Shown: positions 1 to 9,496, counted from the first letter of the stretch. The stretch: 64,000 nucleotides of DNA from Actinacidiphila paucisporea (GCF_900142575.1 NZ_FRBI01000007.1:1-64000), one strand, 5' to 3'. The notes: generated by a model not told the origin, from the letters alone. Numbers and translations: made by a program.

Positions 1-324
1 TTCACCCTGAACGGTGTCGCGTGCGGTGGCACCAGGACGACGCCGCCGACGACGCCGCCGACGACGAAGCCGCCCACCACGCCGCCCACCACGCCGCCGA
101 CGACGCCCCCGACGACGACGCCGCCCACCACGCCGCCGACGACCACCAGCACGCCGCCGGGGCACCCCTCGCACCACCCGTCCCACCCGCCCACCACGCC
201 CCCGGGGTTGCCGCACACCGGTGCCGACGGGGTGGAGTGGATCGCCGCCTCCGCGGTCGCCGTGCTCGGAACCGGCGGAACGCTGCTCTTCATGGCGCGA
301 CGTCGACACGGACAGCACGGATGA
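1..324 (+). CDS. C-terminal end of LPXTG cell-wall-anchored surface protein (5' truncated)
   Basis: Open from the first base to a TGA at 322-324. The visible product starts in the last part of a folded domain, then runs through a low-complexity stretch of repeated Thr-Thr-Pro-Pro units (about residues 13-50) and a His/Pro-rich stretch. It ends with a sortase signal: LPHTG encoded at 208-222, a hydrophobic segment, and a basic tail (RRRHGQHG). This is the standard architecture of a wall-linked protein, the Thr/Pro stretch acting as a spacer through the peptidoglycan. Sortase would cleave between Thr and Gly. The N-terminal domain lies outside the window, so the function cannot be named. A strong hairpin follows at 387-425. 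Confidence 0.85.
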   Translation, partial: FTLNGVACGGTRTTPPTTPPTTKPPTTPPTTPPTTPPTTTPPTTPPTTTSTPPGHPSHHPSHPPTTPPGLPHTGADGVEWIAASAVAVLGTGGTLLFMARRRHGQHG

Positions 325-386
325 GGTCGTCCCAGAGGTAACACCCCCTGACCGCCGCGCTCACCCCAGCGGCGAGAAGAGGAATT

Positions 387-425
387 CCGGCCGCCGTACG
401 CCGTCACCCGGCGTACGGCGGCCGG
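387..425 (+). terminator. Strong hairpin terminator after the LPXTG gene
   Basis: Perfect 17-bp inverted repeat: CCGGCCGCCGTACGCCG (387-403), loop TCACC, matching arm 409-425. It lies 62 bp after the stop of the surface protein and 49 bp before the next start. There is no T-tract, which is usual for streptomycete hairpin terminators. Confidence 0.75.
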
Positions 426-474
426 TTGGGGGTAAGCGGCGCCAAGAAGGCGTCCACTGAGGGGGGTACGGCCG

Positions 475-1191
475 ATGGTTATCCGCGGCGAACTGTTCGA
501 CCGGGTGCGCAGGCCGAAGCCTGAGCCGGTGCCTCCGGCGGAAACGGCCGGGAAACCGAAGCCGAAGCCGGCCGCGAAGGCGCGGCCCAAAGCCCAGCCC
601 AAGGCTGAGGACGGCCCCAAGGGGACGCCGACGTCACGGGAACGGTCACGACCGCGGCAGCGCGTGCGTAAGACCCCGCCGCCGGTGCTGCAACGACGCA
701 CCCTCGGCCCGACGCTCGCGCGAGCCGCGGTCATGGCCGTCGCCATCGTCTGCATGGTCGCTTTCGCGGTGGCGCTGGCCAAGGTCACGCTGGTGCCGTC
801 GCCGTCGTCGGACGCGCTCATCCACACCAATCTGCGGCCCGGCGCGTCCATTCGCGCCTACCTCGACCAGCCTGCCCTGCGGGACTCGGTCAAGCAGATC
901 GGCGGCAACGTCCTGCTCGGCGTGCCCTTCGGCATCCTGCTCCCGATGCTCTTCCCGCGGGCCCGCGGCCTGCTCCGGGTCGGCGTCCTCACCGCCCTGG
1001 TGATGGTCCTCATCGAGGCCACGCAAGGGATCCTCGTGGAGGGTCGCGCCTTCGACATCGACGACGTCATCCTCAACACCCTGGGAGCCCTCCTCGGCTA
1101 CCTCCTCCTGGGCCGCCGCCTCGGCTCCGCCCTCCACCCCCACCGCACCCACTGGTGGCACCGCTTCCGCTCCCCGACCGAGAAGGCCTGA
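475..1191 (+). CDS. VanZ-like membrane protein with a basic Lys/Pro-rich N-terminus
   Basis: 238 aa. Residues 1-75 are rich in Lys, Pro and Ala and look disordered and cytosolic. The rest holds about four membrane segments with the VanZ-family pattern: a first helix near 77-100, an extracellular stretch with a conserved Leu-Arg-Pro, then GNVLLGVPFG, a Glu-Ala-Thr-Gln motif, and FDIDDVILNTLGALLGY. VanZ was named for low-level teicoplanin resistance, but most actinobacterial homologues have no known role and are thought to act at the envelope. ATG start preceded by a GAGGGGGG-type ribosome site about 7 nt upstream. Stands alone between the LPXTG gene and a convergent gene. Confidence 0.8.
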   Translation: MVIRGELFDRVRRPKPEPVPPAETAGKPKPKPAAKARPKAQPKAEDGPKGTPTSRERSRPRQRVRKTPPPVLQRRTLGPTLARAAVMAVAIVCMVAFAVALAKVTLVPSPSSDALIHTNLRPGASIRAYLDQPALRDSVKQIGGNVLLGVPFGILLPMLFPRARGLLRVGVLTALVMVLIEATQGILVEGRAFDIDDVILNTLGALLGYLLLGRRLGSALHPHRTHWWHRFRSPTEKA

Positions 1192-1290
1192 CCGCGGAGG
1201 GTGCCCCCCTGCAGGGGCGCGTGGGGGAGACCCGGCGCGCTCGCCCCTCGACGGCCGGTGGGCCCCCGGGAGGCCCGGGACGGCCTCAGG

Positions 1291-3762
1291 TCAGGACGGG
1301 TCCTCAGCCAGTTCGGCCACGCCGGTGATCCGGTGGATCGCGAAGGTGCGGACCTCGTCCGCGGTGTGGTCGTAGGCGGTGACGTAACCGCCCTCGACGC
1401 GGACCGGGGCGATGACACGCTGCGTGGCATTGCCCTCCGCGTTGACGTAGCCGATCCAGAGGGACTCGCCGGTCAGGACGGCGGACTGGACGGTGGCCAG
1501 CGTGTCGGCCGCGGGGGTGCGGGGGAGGCCGGAGGGCGGCGCGGTCGCGGGGCGGTGGACGGCGGTGGCCGCGCGGTCGCCGGCGCGGATGGCCTTGACC
1601 GCGAGGCCGAGGAGCGCGGCGTCGGGGACGGGCGGCCCGTCGGGCACGGGGACGGGCGCGGTACGGGGCGGGGTGCGGCGGGCGTCGGGCCGGGTGATGA
1701 GCACGTCGCCCTCGGCTGACTCCGCGGCGGGGGCCAGGCCCATGGCCCGCAGCCGTTCGAGCAGGGTCGACGGATCGGTCTGGGCGGCCAGCACGGTCGG
1801 GGCGAGCCGGCGCAGGCCGAGCCCGGAGGCGCGGCGGTCCGCGAGCAGCTCGGCGAGCAGGGCGTCGTCGTCGCAACGCAGATACGCGGCCGCGGCGCCG
1901 ACCCGTAGCGTGCCGTGCCGGCGGGCCACGTCGTCGATGAGGTAGCTGAGCGGCTGCGGCACCGGCGTACGGGAGTGCTCCGTCAGGAAGGCCTGCAGCT
2001 CCGCCGCCGTGCGCCCGGCGTCCAGGGCGCGGCGTACGGACTCGGGGGTGAAGCGGTAGACGGTCGCGCCGCCCTTGGACTCGATGTCGGCCAGGACGCC
2101 GAGCGTCTCGGCGAGCGAGGCGATCAGCGGGCCGGGCGCGACCGCGGTGAGGTCGGCCTGGAGCAGGACGTGGTCGAGGGGCTCCGGCAGCAGCGGGGCG
2201 AGCAGGGCGGCGGCCCGGTCGGCGTCGGGGTCGGCTTCGAGCAGCGGGCGGGTGTGCGCGGCGAGCGCGCCGCGGCCGGTGACGCCGAGCGCCTCCGCGT
2301 CGTGCAGCGTCCAGCCGAGCAGATCCTCGCGCAGCGCGTCGGCCCCGGCCCGCAACGGGCGCTCCCAGCGCAGCCGGGCCAGCAGGTCGGGCCGGGACGC
2401 CGCCGAGCCGACCGGCAGCGCGGCCAGCAGCCGCAGCGCTCCGCGGCGTACCTGAGGTGCGAGCGAACGGTCCAGGTCGGGCCCGAGCGCCGCCAGCGCC
2501 CTGCCCTTCGGGTCGCGCGTGCCGACCAGGCCCGGCGTGCGGGTCGCGGCCAGCCAGGCGGCGGCCAGCACCGCCCACTGCCGCTCGGCGGGCAGCAGCA
2601 GCCACTCGTCGGCGGCGGGGGTGGGCGCATAGGCCTCGTCGAGCTCTCCGTCGGTGGCGACGAGGCCGGCCGCGTAGGCCAGTTCCAGCCAGAAGGCGGT
2701 CTGCGGCTCGGTGAGGTCCAGCGCGCTCGCCGTACGCCGCAGGTCGCGGACGCTGATGCCGCCGGCCCGCAGCACCGCGGGACCGCCGGTCTGCCACTCC
2801 TTGAGCAGGTCGGTGACCGTGCGGACGGCGGTGAAGGCCTGGCCGGCGGCGGTGGCGTTCACCGTCTTCGCGGTACGCGGCACCGGTTCGAGCCGCGGCG
2901 GCAGCGGCTGCGGGGTGCGGTGGGCGCGGCCGGCCCGCAGGGCGAGCGCCGCCTCCCTGGGCAGCACGACGTTGTGCTGGCCGGCCGGCAGCAGCAGGCC
3001 GCGGGCCAGCAGCCACTGCACGGGGGTGGCCGCGCCGGCCGCCCGTACGGCCGCCGTCGCGTCCCTGACCTCGCCGTACGGCGGACCCCACGCCAGCCGG
3101 TCGAGCACCGCCCGCGCCCCCTCCGGCGCCCCGTCGAGCAGCGCCACGAAACGCTCCGGGTCGGCGAAGAGCCCGGCCAGCGCGGCGATCGCGCTCTGCG
3201 GGTCGTGCGTCGCGGCGAGCCCGGCGTCCGCGAGCACTTCCTGGAGCCGGGCAGGCGACATCCCTGCCGTCGCCTCGGCCACGGAGGGGCCGAGCCCGGT
3301 CGCCGACGGGGTCGCGGCGGACGGCGCGAGCACGTCCCGCGCGGTACGCACCAGCCGCAGCCGGTCGTCCTCGCCCCACACCAGGCCGCGCTCCCGCAGC
3401 GCGGCGACGGCCCGCGGCAAGGCCTCGGCCACGGCGTCCGCGACCTCCGGGTCCAGCGGCTCACCGACGGGCGCACCGCCCGGCCGCCCGGTCATCAGCT
3501 CGCGCAACGTGTCGTACGCGCACCCGTCCGCGGTCAGCGCCAGCGCCTCCGCGGTCTGCTGGGTGAAGGCGTCCAGGTGGTCGAGCGCCCGCAGCACCGA
3601 CGTACGCGTCGCGGCCCGGGTCGCGAGCTGCGTGAGGTCGGTGGGCACCGGGGCCAGCAGATCGGGCCGCGCACGCAGCAGCACCGCCAGCGCGTCGTCA
3701 TCACGGGCGCGCAGGTCCTCCGCGAGGGTGCGCGGGGCACCACTGTGGCCTCCGGTCGTCAT
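1291..3762 (-). CDS. Helicase-associated domain protein with WYL-like C-terminus
   Basis: 823 aa, start chosen at the ATG encoding MTTGGHSGAP; the upstream extension is arginine-rich noise. I recognise this as the large actinobacterial protein usually annotated as helicase-associated (XPB-type Helicase_C_3) domain-containing. Most of the length is winged-helix-like and Ala/Leu-rich helical sequence without Walker motifs, so it is not itself a helicase. The last 60 residues (LWIGYVNAEG to HRITGVAEL) resemble WYL-type ligand-binding modules, which bind nucleotides or nucleic acid in other proteins. A role in DNA repair or transcription is only inferred. It converges on the vanZ-like gene; a tandem repeat lies upstream. 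Confidence 0.7.
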   Translation of the reverse strand: MTTGGHSGAPRTLAEDLRARDDDALAVLLRARPDLLAPVPTDLTQLATRAATRTSVLRALDHLDAFTQQTAEALALTADGCAYDTLRELMTGRPGGAPVGEPLDPEVADAVAEALPRAVAALRERGLVWGEDDRLRLVRTARDVLAPSAATPSATGLGPSVAEATAGMSPARLQEVLADAGLAATHDPQSAIAALAGLFADPERFVALLDGAPEGARAVLDRLAWGPPYGEVRDATAAVRAAGAATPVQWLLARGLLLPAGQHNVVLPREAALALRAGRAHRTPQPLPPRLEPVPRTAKTVNATAAGQAFTAVRTVTDLLKEWQTGGPAVLRAGGISVRDLRRTASALDLTEPQTAFWLELAYAAGLVATDGELDEAYAPTPAADEWLLLPAERQWAVLAAAWLAATRTPGLVGTRDPKGRALAALGPDLDRSLAPQVRRGALRLLAALPVGSAASRPDLLARLRWERPLRAGADALREDLLGWTLHDAEALGVTGRGALAAHTRPLLEADPDADRAAALLAPLLPEPLDHVLLQADLTAVAPGPLIASLAETLGVLADIESKGGATVYRFTPESVRRALDAGRTAAELQAFLTEHSRTPVPQPLSYLIDDVARRHGTLRVGAAAAYLRCDDDALLAELLADRRASGLGLRRLAPTVLAAQTDPSTLLERLRAMGLAPAAESAEGDVLITRPDARRTPPRTAPVPVPDGPPVPDAALLGLAVKAIRAGDRAATAVHRPATAPPSGLPRTPAADTLATVQSAVLTGESLWIGYVNAEGNATQRVIAPVRVEGGYVTAYDHTADEVRTFAIHRITGVAELAEDPS

Positions 3763-3865
3763 CCGTCCCACATTAGGCCCTGCCCGCCCCCTCATGCGGA
3801 GCCCATCCCCCTGATCCGCCCGACCCCGCACTGCGGGGGTGCGCGGGACAGCCCACGGCGCGGGA

Positions 3866-3996
3866 CAGCTGCCCCTGGGGGGCGCGGGGAACTGCGCGCG
3901 CAACCACAACGCGGGGAAAGTCGACGGCTCACGGCAAAGAGCAGCTGCCCCTGGGGGGCGCGGGGAACTGCGCGCGCAACCACAACGCGGGGAAAG
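3866..3996. repeat. 76-bp-period tandem repeat, two copies (55 bp identical)
   Basis: Positions 3866-3920 and 3942-3996 are identical over 55 bp, each beginning CAGCTGCCCC and ending GCGGGGAAAG, with a related 21-bp spacer after each. Both contain the 20-nt core GGGGCGCGGGGAACTGCGCG (3879-3898 and 3955-3974), which recurs at 39859 and, with one change, at 39933. The repeat fills most of the 336-bp gap 3763-4098 between two minus-strand genes. I see no other gene in that gap. Confidence 0.85.
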
Positions 3997-4098
3997 CCGA
4001 CAGCTCGCGGCGAGGGGCAGCCCCTCAGACCCGCGGGGAGAGTCCGCACCCACCGCGGTGGTGCGGGTGGGCAGACGGGCGGCCCCCTCGCACCATGT

Positions 4099-4269
4099 TC
4101 AGCCGTCGCCCGCGCCGGGCGACCGCGCCCGCCCCCACCGGACCGCGCGGCTCGCGGCAGCGATCAGCGCGAGCGCCAGCGCGACCAGGCACATCGTCGC
4201 GACGATCGAGCCCAGCACGATCAGCGCGAACCAGAAGGCCAGGTATTCGAGCCCCTTCGCGATGTCCAT
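4099..4269 (-). CDS. Small single-pass membrane protein, hypothetical
   Basis: 56 aa, starting MDIAKGLEYL, with one long hydrophobic helix (roughly residues 8-41) and a short basic Arg-rich tail. The hydrophobic pattern and codon use support a real gene, but there is no convincing ribosome site before the ATG. It is divergent from the HAAS-like gene at 4414, sharing a 144-bp region. Function unknown. It may be longer at the N-terminus, but upstream sequence is arginine/proline noise. Confidence 0.5.
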   Translation of the reverse strand: MDIAKGLEYLAFWFALIVLGSIVATMCLVALALALIAAASRAVRWGRARSPGAGDG

Positions 4270-4413
4270 GGCGGGATGCTGCTCGCCCGCGGGCCGCGCG
4301 AAGCCGGCCGTAGGCAAACCGCGGCCGAGGGGTGGTCTTCCCGCAACCTGACGGGTGGATTCGGGGCGTGACGCGGCGACAGGCGCGTCGGTTGGCAGGT
4401 ACGGTCGGCGCAG

Positions 4414-5391
4414 GTGACGTCGGGTCGGGGCGAGGGGGTTCGGGCGGTGGGGGTCGAGAGCGATCGGCTGGTGTTCGACTATCTGAGCCGGGTCGGGGAC
4501 CTGGCTCAGACCGCGATGCCCGCCGCCCAGCGCAGGGAACTGGTCACGCAGCTGCGCCACGACATCGACCGGGAGCGGCGCGGGGCCGACTCCGAGGCCG
4601 CGGTGCGGCGCATCCTGGGGCGGATCGGCAGCCCGGACGAGGTGGTGGAGGCCGCCGCGGGCTCGGGCGGTTCCCAGCGGGCGGCCGCGCCGCCGCCGGA
4701 GGAGCCGCCGCCCGGGTCGTACGGGCCGTACGCGAAGGCGCCGGGGCCTCAGGTGCCGCGGGCGGCGCGGGTCCCGAGGCCGGGGCGGGCCGGGGACGAC
4801 GGGGACGACGCCGAGCCGGAGTGGTGGCAGGGCGACGGGCGGGGCGGGCGGCCCCGGGCCGGGGACGAGCTGGCCGGGCTGCCGGGGATGACCGGCGGCG
4901 TCTTCATCTCCTTCGACGACGAGGAACTGGACGCCGAGGACCGGCACCCGCGCAAGGACGAGGCCGTCGAGGAGGAGGTCGAGGCCGTCGAGCCGGTCGC
5001 GCCGCCGGCCCGGCGCCTCCTGCGCCGGCGGCCGCGCGAGGAGCGCCGCCCCCGCAACTGGGGCAGCCCCGTCCTGCTGCTGGCCGCCGCGCTGCTGCTC
5101 GCCGGGGCGGCGATCGGCTCGCTGATCCCGCTGGGCCTGGGCTGGCTGACCGCCTACCTGTCCCGCCGGCTCAGCAGGCCGCAGGCGAAGTTCGCGGTGC
5201 TGTTCATCCCGGGCGCCGCCGCCGCCGGGATGCTGGTGTGGATCTGGGGCCGGGACGTGCGCAGGTGGGGCGACCCGATCACGCACGGCCAGATGGGCCA
5301 GGCCTTCCTGGACACCTACCCGCCGACCGTGCGGCTGGCCGCCGTCGCCACCGCGCTGTATCTGCTGTGGCGGAACCGACGGTCGGCCTGA
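4414..5391 (+). CDS. HAAS-like domain membrane protein
   Basis: 325 aa from the GTG at 4414; a GTG at 4447 is an alternative that starts just before the conserved ESDRLVFDYL. Residues ~12-85 form a helical domain typical of HAAS signalling modules (RVGDLAQ, LRHDIDRER, RILGRIGSPDEVVEAA), which in other proteins sits beside PadR regulators and permeases. A disordered acidic and Pro-rich linker follows (~85-205), then three membrane helices (~215-245, 265-285, 305-320). No enzyme motif is visible. Probably a membrane signalling or adaptor protein; its partner is not obvious here. Converges on the siderophore-binding protein gene. Confidence 0.65.
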   Translation: MTSGRGEGVRAVGVESDRLVFDYLSRVGDLAQTAMPAAQRRELVTQLRHDIDRERRGADSEAAVRRILGRIGSPDEVVEAAAGSGGSQRAAAPPPEEPPPGSYGPYAKAPGPQVPRAARVPRPGRAGDDGDDAEPEWWQGDGRGGRPRAGDELAGLPGMTGGVFISFDDEELDAEDRHPRKDEAVEEEVEAVEPVAPPARRLLRRRPREERRPRNWGSPVLLLAAALLLAGAAIGSLIPLGLGWLTAYLSRRLSRPQAKFAVLFIPGAAAAGMLVWIWGRDVRRWGDPITHGQMGQAFLDTYPPTVRLAAVATALYLLWRNRRSA

Positions 5392-5404
5392 CGTCCCGCT
5401 CCGG

Positions 5405-5434
5405 GGACGCCGAGGGACGCCGAGGGACGCTAAG
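5405..5434. repeat. Three 10-bp direct repeats between convergent genes
   Basis: GGACGCCGAG at 5405-5414 and 5415-5424, then a variant GGACGCTAAG at 5425-5434 that supplies the stop codon of the minus-strand gene ending at 5430. Simple slippage product; no hairpin seen. Confidence 0.6.
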
Positions 5435-6461
5435 GAGCGGTCAGGCCCTGCCGCAGCAGGTCGAGGAGCTTGCCGGCGGCCGTGTAGCCGATGCCCTGGT
5501 ACCAGAGCTGGTCGTCCACCTGGTGGGCGCGGCCCGCGCGTACCGCGGTGAGCTGCTTCCACAGCGAACTCCCCAGCACCTGCGTCTCCTTGGCGGCCTT
5601 CGGGTCGCCGTAGGCGGCGTAGAAGATGTCGTCGCCGTCCGCCCTGTCGATCTGCTCGGGGCTGACGTCGACGCTGAGCCGGTCGACGTCCTGCGCAGAG
5701 GGCCGCGACAGGCCCACGTCCTTGAGGATCGAGCCGACGTAACTGGCGTTGCCGTACAGCCGGATGTCCGCGCCCTCCACGAAGCGCACCATGCTCACCT
5801 TCGTCGCCGCCGCCTTCGCGGCACCGCCGAGCGCCGCGGTGACCTCCTTGACGTGGGTTCGGTAGGCGGCGACCGCCTGCCCGGCCTGCGCGGTACGGCC
5901 CAACGCGGCGGCGTGCAGCAGGAAGTTCGCCTTCCAGGGCGCCCCGGTGGTCTCGGTGAGCACGGTCGGCGCGATCTTCGACAGGGCGTCGTAGCGGGCG
6001 CCGTCCCGCACCTTGCTGCTGAGGATCAGGTCGGGCTCGAGGGCGGCGACGGCCTCCAGGTTGGGGTCGGCGATCTCGCCGACGTTCTTGATCCCGGCGA
6101 CCTCCTCCCGCGGCAGGTAGTCCAGGAAGCCGGAGCCGGAGCCGGAGCCGGAGCCCGCGCTGGTCGCGCCGACCGGCTTGACGCCGAGGGTGATCGCCGA
6201 GTCCAGCTCCGCGGTGTCGAGGACGACGACCCGCCGGGGGTGGTCAGGCACCGTCACCGGGCCCATGGCCGTCTCGACGCTGTGCGTGCCGCCCGCCCCG
6301 GCCGCCCCCTTGCCGCCGGACGCACCGCCCGCGCCGGACCCGTCGGACCCGCCGCCCCCGTCGGACGAGGAAGAACAGGAGGCGACCGCCAGCGCCGTGC
6401 AGAGCAGTACGGCGGCGACGGCAGATAAGCGGGACGAACGGGCCTTGCTGATACGGGACAT
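5430..6461 (-). CDS. Ferric-siderophore ABC transporter substrate-binding lipoprotein
   Basis: 343 aa. Signal peptide with a lipobox (VASC, Cys29), then a Ser/Gly-rich tether, then a FecB/FhuD-type class III binding domain (VVVLDTAELDSAITLGVKPVGA near the start, GEIADPNLEAVAALEPDLIL, RFVEGADIRLYG). It captures an Fe(III)-siderophore outside the membrane and delivers it to the FecCD permeases encoded upstream. Last gene of a four-gene operon, 13 bp after the ATPase. A run of GGAGCC hexamers encodes a Gly-Ser repeat inside the domain near 6130-6160, a feature not needed by the family. The exact siderophore cannot be told. Confidence 0.88.
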   Translation of the reverse strand: MSRISKARSSRLSAVAAVLLCTALAVASCSSSSDGGGGSDGSGAGGASGGKGAAGAGGTHSVETAMGPVTVPDHPRRVVVLDTAELDSAITLGVKPVGATSAGSGSGSGSGFLDYLPREEVAGIKNVGEIADPNLEAVAALEPDLILSSKVRDGARYDALSKIAPTVLTETTGAPWKANFLLHAAALGRTAQAGQAVAAYRTHVKEVTAALGGAAKAAATKVSMVRFVEGADIRLYGNASYVGSILKDVGLSRPSAQDVDRLSVDVSPEQIDRADGDDIFYAAYGDPKAAKETQVLGSSLWKQLTAVRAGRAHQVDDQLWYQGIGYTAAGKLLDLLRQGLTAP

Positions 6462-6474
6462 GGCGGATCTCCGT

Positions 6475-7410
6475 TCAGGGATGCGGAGTTGCGGTGGCGT
6501 CCTGTGCGTCCTGCGCCTCCCGCGCGGCGGGTCCGGACGGCTGCCAGGGGGCGCCAGGGACCACCAGCGGGCTGCCGGTCACCGGGTCGGGCACGACGAC
6601 CGACGCGAGGCCGAAGACCTCGCGCACCAGCTCCGCCGTGACGACCTCGCCGGGCGGGCCCTCGGCGACGATCAGGCCGGCCTTCATGGCGATCAGGTGG
6701 TCGGCGTAGCGGGCGGCCTGGTTGAGGTCGTGCAGCACGGCGACGACGGTCCGGCCGCGCTCGCGGTTGAGCCGGCGTACCAGGTCGAGTACCTCGACCT
6801 GGTGGGCGATGTCCAGGAAGGTCGTCGGCTCGTCGAGCAGCAGCAGGTCGGTGTCCTGGGCCAGCGCCATCGCGATCCAGGCCCGCTGGCGCTGCCCGCC
6901 CGACAGCTCGTCCACCAGCCGGCCGGCCAGGTCGCTCGTCGCCGTACGCTCCATGGCCTCGGCGACCAGCCGCTCGTCGGACTCCGACCACTGCTGCCAC
7001 CACTTCTGGTGCGGCTGGCGGCCGCGGGAGACCAGGTCGGCGACGGTGATGCCCTCGGGCGGCACCGGCGACTGCGGCAGCAGGCCCAGGGTGCGGGCGA
7101 TCTGCCGGGTCGGGACGCAGGCCAGCTCGGCGCCGTCAAGCAGCACCGAGCCGTTCCTGGGCTTGAGCAGCCGTCCCAGGGCGCGCAGCAGGGTGGACTT
7201 GCCGCAGGCGTTGGGGCCGACGATGACCGTGACCCGGCCGTCGGGGATCTCCAGGTCGAGCCCGTCGACCACGACCCGGTCCTCGTAGGCGAGGGTGAGC
7301 CCGCGGGCGGCGAGCCGGTTCGCGGGCGCGGCCTCCCGCGCGGGTACGGGCTGCGACGCCTCGCGCCGCGGAGGCGTGGGCTGCGCGGGCACGGGCTGCG
7401 GGGTCGTCAT
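6475..7410 (-). CDS. Ferric-siderophore ABC transporter ATP-binding protein
   Basis: 311 aa, FepC/FecE class. Residues 1-32 are a Pro/Ala-rich extension. Walker [10 protein letters not shown] at 65-73, Q-loop region [10 protein letters not shown], signature [10 protein letters not shown], Walker B LLLLDEPT, and an H-loop in [15 protein letters not shown]. It powers siderophore import through the two FecCD permeases. Its ATG at 7410 overlaps the stop of the upstream permease (ATGA), indicating translational coupling. The binding protein follows 13 bp downstream. Confidence 0.93.
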   Translation of the reverse strand: MTTPQPVPAQPTPPRREASQPVPAREAAPANRLAARGLTLAYEDRVVVDGLDLEIPDGRVTVIVGPNACGKSTLLRALGRLLKPRNGSVLLDGAELACVPTRQIARTLGLLPQSPVPPEGITVADLVSRGRQPHQKWWQQWSESDERLVAEAMERTATSDLAGRLVDELSGGQRQRAWIAMALAQDTDLLLLDEPTTFLDIAHQVEVLDLVRRLNRERGRTVVAVLHDLNQAARYADHLIAMKAGLIVAEGPPGEVVTAELVREVFGLASVVVPDPVTGSPLVVPGAPWQPSGPAAREAQDAQDATATPHP

Positions 7411-8501
7411 GACGGCTCTCCTGAACGGCTGCGGCCGCGGACGATCAGCCACATCAGATAGGGCGCGCCGACGGCGGCGGTCATCACGCCGACCGGCAGC
7501 TCGGTCGGCGAGAACAGCTTGCGGGCCAGCAGGTCGGCGACCACCACGACCAGCGCGCCGGTCAGCGCGGCCGCCGGCAGCGGGATCTGCGCGGTCCTGG
7601 TCAGCCGGCGGGCGATCTGCGGGGCGAGCAGCGCCACGAAGTCGACCGGGCCGGCCGCCCCGGTGGCGACCGAGGCCAGCACGACGCCGAGCGCGACCAG
7701 GCCGAACCTGACCCTGCCCAGCCGCACGCCAAGCGCGGTCGCGGTGTCGTCGTCGAAGGACACCGTGCGCTGCGCCCGCGCCGCCCACAGCGCGCAAGGC
7801 ACCGCGAGCAGCAGCACGAGCGCGAGCGGCCGCGCCTCGGCGTAGCCGCGGCCGTTGAGCGAACCGGTCAGCCACACCTTGGCCTGCTGGGCGACCAGGT
7901 AGTCGCCCTTGGTCAAGAAGAGCTGCGTCACCGACGAGAGCGCCACCGAGCAGCCGATGCCGATGAGCACGAAGCGCGCCGCGTGCAGCCCGCGCCGCCA
8001 CGCGAAGACGTACACCAGGGCAGCCGCGGCCAACCCGCCGGCGATCGAGAGGTACGGCAGTGCCGTGTACGAGGTCACGCCGTACGTCATCGCCGCCACC
8101 GTCACCGCGCCCGCGCCATGGGTCACCCCGATGACATCCGGGCTGGCCAGCGGGTTGCGCGCGACGGTCTGGATCAGCGCACCGGACACCCCGAAGGCCG
8201 CGCCGACCAGCAGCCCGAGCGCGAGCCGCGGCTCGCGCAGCTCGCCGACCACCAGCTCGTCGGGGCTGGGCCGCCCGAAGACCACCTTCACGACCTCGCC
8301 GGGCGCCACGAAGGATTCCCCGACGCACAGATACGCCACACAGGCCGCCGCCAGCAGCGCGGCCAGCACGCAGGTGACGGCGAACGCCCGCCGGTGCACC
8401 AGGAAGGACGCGCGCCCGCCGGGGCGTACGACGGCGTAGCCCGCGGGCCGCACCCCCGCCTCCGCCTTTGCACCGGCCGCCGCCGTACGTGCCGCGCTCA
8501 C
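7407..8501 (-). CDS. FecCD-family ferric-siderophore permease (second subunit)
   Basis: 364 aa. A soluble N-terminal stretch of about 45 residues precedes 9-10 membrane helices with the FecCD motifs [37 protein letters not shown] and the cytoplasmic coupling segment near [15 protein letters not shown]. It pairs with the product of the upstream gene to form the membrane channel. GTG start at 8501 overlaps the upstream stop (GTGA). Its stop overlaps the ATPase start. Confidence 0.92.
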   Translation of the reverse strand: MSAARTAAAGAKAEAGVRPAGYAVVRPGGRASFLVHRRAFAVTCVLAALLAAACVAYLCVGESFVAPGEVVKVVFGRPSPDELVVGELREPRLALGLLVGAAFGVSGALIQTVARNPLASPDVIGVTHGAGAVTVAAMTYGVTSYTALPYLSIAGGLAAAALVYVFAWRRGLHAARFVLIGIGCSVALSSVTQLFLTKGDYLVAQQAKVWLTGSLNGRGYAEARPLALVLLLAVPCALWAARAQRTVSFDDDTATALGVRLGRVRFGLVALGVVLASVATGAAGPVDFVALLAPQIARRLTRTAQIPLPAAALTGALVVVVADLLARKLFSPTELPVGVMTAAVGAPYLMWLIVRGRSRSGEPS

Positions 8502-9496
8502 GCCGCCACCACCGACCTGCGCCGGACCAGCGCCACCAGGAACGGCACCCCGATCAGCGCGGTCATCACCGCCACCGGGACCTCCGAGGGCGGGAAGACG
8601 ATCCGGCCGACGACGTCCGAGACCAGGATCATCACCGGGCCGAGCAGCGCCGCCATCGGCAGCACCCAGCGGTGGGCGGTGCCGACCAGGCCGCGGGCCA
8701 GGTGCGGCACGGCCAGGCCGACGAAGGCGATCGGACCCGCGGCGGCGACCGCGGCACCGGTCAGCACGGTGGCGCCGAGCGCACCGGTCAGCCGCAGCAG
8801 GGCCACGTTCTGCCCGAGGCCCTTGGCGACGTCCTCGCCGAGCGCGAGCGCGTCCAGGCCGCGGGCCATCGCCAGCACCAGCAGCAGGCCGGCCACCAGG
8901 AAGGGCCAGATCATGCCGATGATGTGGGTGTCCCGGCCCGAGAGCGAACCGACCTGCCAGAAGCGGTAGGTGTCCAGCGTCTGCGCGTCGGTGGTCAGCA
9001 CCCCGGACACGATCGACGTCAGGAACGCGTTCATGGCCGCGCCCGCCAGCGCGAGCTTCACCGGTGACGCACCGCTCCTGCCCCGGGCGGCGACCGCGTA
9101 GACCGCGACGGCGGCCGCTCCGGCGCCCGCGAAGGCGAACCAGACGTAGCCGCTCAGCGTGCCCACCCCGGCGTAGGCGATGGCGCACACCACACCGAGC
9201 GACGCTCCCTGGCTGACCCCGAGGATGCCGGGCTCCGCGATCGGGTTGCGGGTGACGCCCTGCATCACGACCCCGGCGACCGCCAGCGCGGCGCCGACCA
9301 TGACGCCGATCACCGTCCGCGGCACCCGCAGGCTGCGGACGACCTCGGCATTCTGGCTGGTGCCGCCGTGCAGCAGCGCGTCGAGCACCTGGGACGGAGG
9401 GATCTCGCGGCTCCCGACGGCCAGGCTGAGCAGGACCGCGAGCAGCAGTGCCGCCGTCGCCGCCACCATCCAGCCGGTGCGGCGGCGCAGATGCAT
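8498..9496 (-). CDS. FecCD-family ferric-siderophore permease (first subunit)
   Basis: 332 aa, essentially all membrane helices, with [36 protein letters not shown] and [19 protein letters not shown]. First gene of the siderophore uptake operon. Its start lies 49 bp from a DtxR-type iron box (9545-9563), so transcription should be repressed when iron is plentiful. Together with the second permease it forms the translocation path across the cytoplasmic membrane. Confidence 0.93.
   Translation of the reverse strand: MHLRRRTGWMVAATAALLLAVLLSLAVGSREIPPSQVLDALLHGGTSQNAEVVRSLRVPRTVIGVMVGAALAVAGVVMQGVTRNPIAEPGILGVSQGASLGVVCAIAYAGVGTLSGYVWFAFAGAGAAAVAVYAVAARGRSGASPVKLALAGAAMNAFLTSIVSGVLTTDAQTLDTYRFWQVGSLSGRDTHIIGMIWPFLVAGLLLVLAMARGLDALALGEDVAKGLGQNVALLRLTGALGATVLTGAAVAAAGPIAFVGLAVPHLARGLVGTAHRWVLPMAALLGPVMILVSDVVGRIVFPPSEVPVAVMTALIGVPFLVALVRRRSVVAA

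Noticed and set aside
1915..4371. Long plus-strand frame of 818 codons opposite the helicase-associated gene
   Set aside because: Product is Gln/Gly/Arg-rich with no domain, and it mirrors the GC3-rich codons of the real minus-strand gene.
6475..8328. 617-codon frame suggesting a fused permease-ATPase
   Set aside because: Only the last 311 codons match an ABC ATPase; the upstream part is the shadow of the FecCD permease in another frame.
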